From assembly GCA_019119355.1 (NCBI GenBank), contig DWXE01000039.1, forward strand, positions 88,749 to 152,748: a stretch of 64,000 nt of DNA. Direction: 5' to 3'. This document shows, piece by piece, positions 63,992 to 64,000 of this stretch. The position numbers were made by a program, and so were the translations under genes. Source of the DNA: Candidatus Eisenbergiella merdigallinarum. GTDB taxonomy: Bacteria > Bacillota > Clostridia > Lachnospirales > Lachnospiraceae. Within the stretch, counting starts at the first letter, position 1; each line of letters begins with the position of its first letter. The notes beneath the pieces were generated by a model. That model did not search any database. It saw only the letters and a list, made by a program, of their open reading frames with translations, and was not told where the DNA came from.

Positions 63992-64000
63992 GATAGCCAA

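Overview
The window looks like a chromosomal segment, including the replication origin, from an anaerobic gut-type Firmicute of class Clostridia, most likely Lachnospiraceae. The evidence is the conserved block gyrA-gyrB-recF-yaaA-dnaN-dnaA / oriC / rpmH-rnpA-yidD-yidC-jag-mnmE-mnmG-rsmG-parA-parB-serS, strong GGAGG ribosome sites, Lachnospiraceae-type proteins (DUF4446, DUF3881), a superoxide reductase and a glycyl-radical enzyme. There are no complete insertion sequences, rRNA genes or CRISPR arrays.

Left arm (1-6400): a glycyl-radical enzyme cut by the window edge, an LplA/B/C-type sugar ABC importer, and a divergent LacI-family regulator. Palindromic operators lie between the regulator and the transporter. 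Region 6.4-12.85 kb is AT-richer and accessory: an atypical arginase-family enzyme with a divergent Crp/Fnr regulator, two small P-loop proteins, a methyltransferase, a decayed GNAT gene, an intact GNAT, a Nudix hydrolase and an overlapping DUF3791-DUF3990-DUF3791 cassette that resembles an ADP-ribosyltransferase toxin module. A fructan pair follows: a GH32 enzyme and a GH172 (DUF2961) gene interrupted by one in-frame TAA.

Core (16.2-39.1 kb): replication initiation genes read leftward and ribosome, RNA-modification and partition genes read rightward from a bipartite oriC with DnaA boxes on both sides of dnaA. Two perfect parS sites flank an alpha/beta hydrolase gene beside parAB. A tRNA-Arg(CCT) closes this block and is followed by a truncated AlbA_2-type regulator fragment.

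Right arm (39.4-64 kb): a TipA-like MerR regulator with its own typical promoter, a MarR/membrane-protein pair with twin operators, two GH29 fucosidase-like genes, two HTH-membrane protein modules, a five-gene polyamine operon (speA-speE-speB-CASDH-CASDC) behind a terminator-containing leader, a URO-D-like protein, superoxide reductase, a DEDD exonuclease, a D,D-carboxypeptidase, trmB, an IbrA/IbrB-like pair, a secreted acidic protein, and tRNA-Pro(CGG). Downstream of tRNA-Pro is a small hydrophobic-peptide locus resembling a type I toxin region.

The most interesting candidates are the DUF3791/DUF3990 cassette, the IbrAB-like pair, the attenuator-like leader of the polyamine operon, the peptide locus at the right end, and two genes caught in decay (GH172 nonsense codon, GNAT deletion). 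All calls come from reading the sequence; no database search was run.
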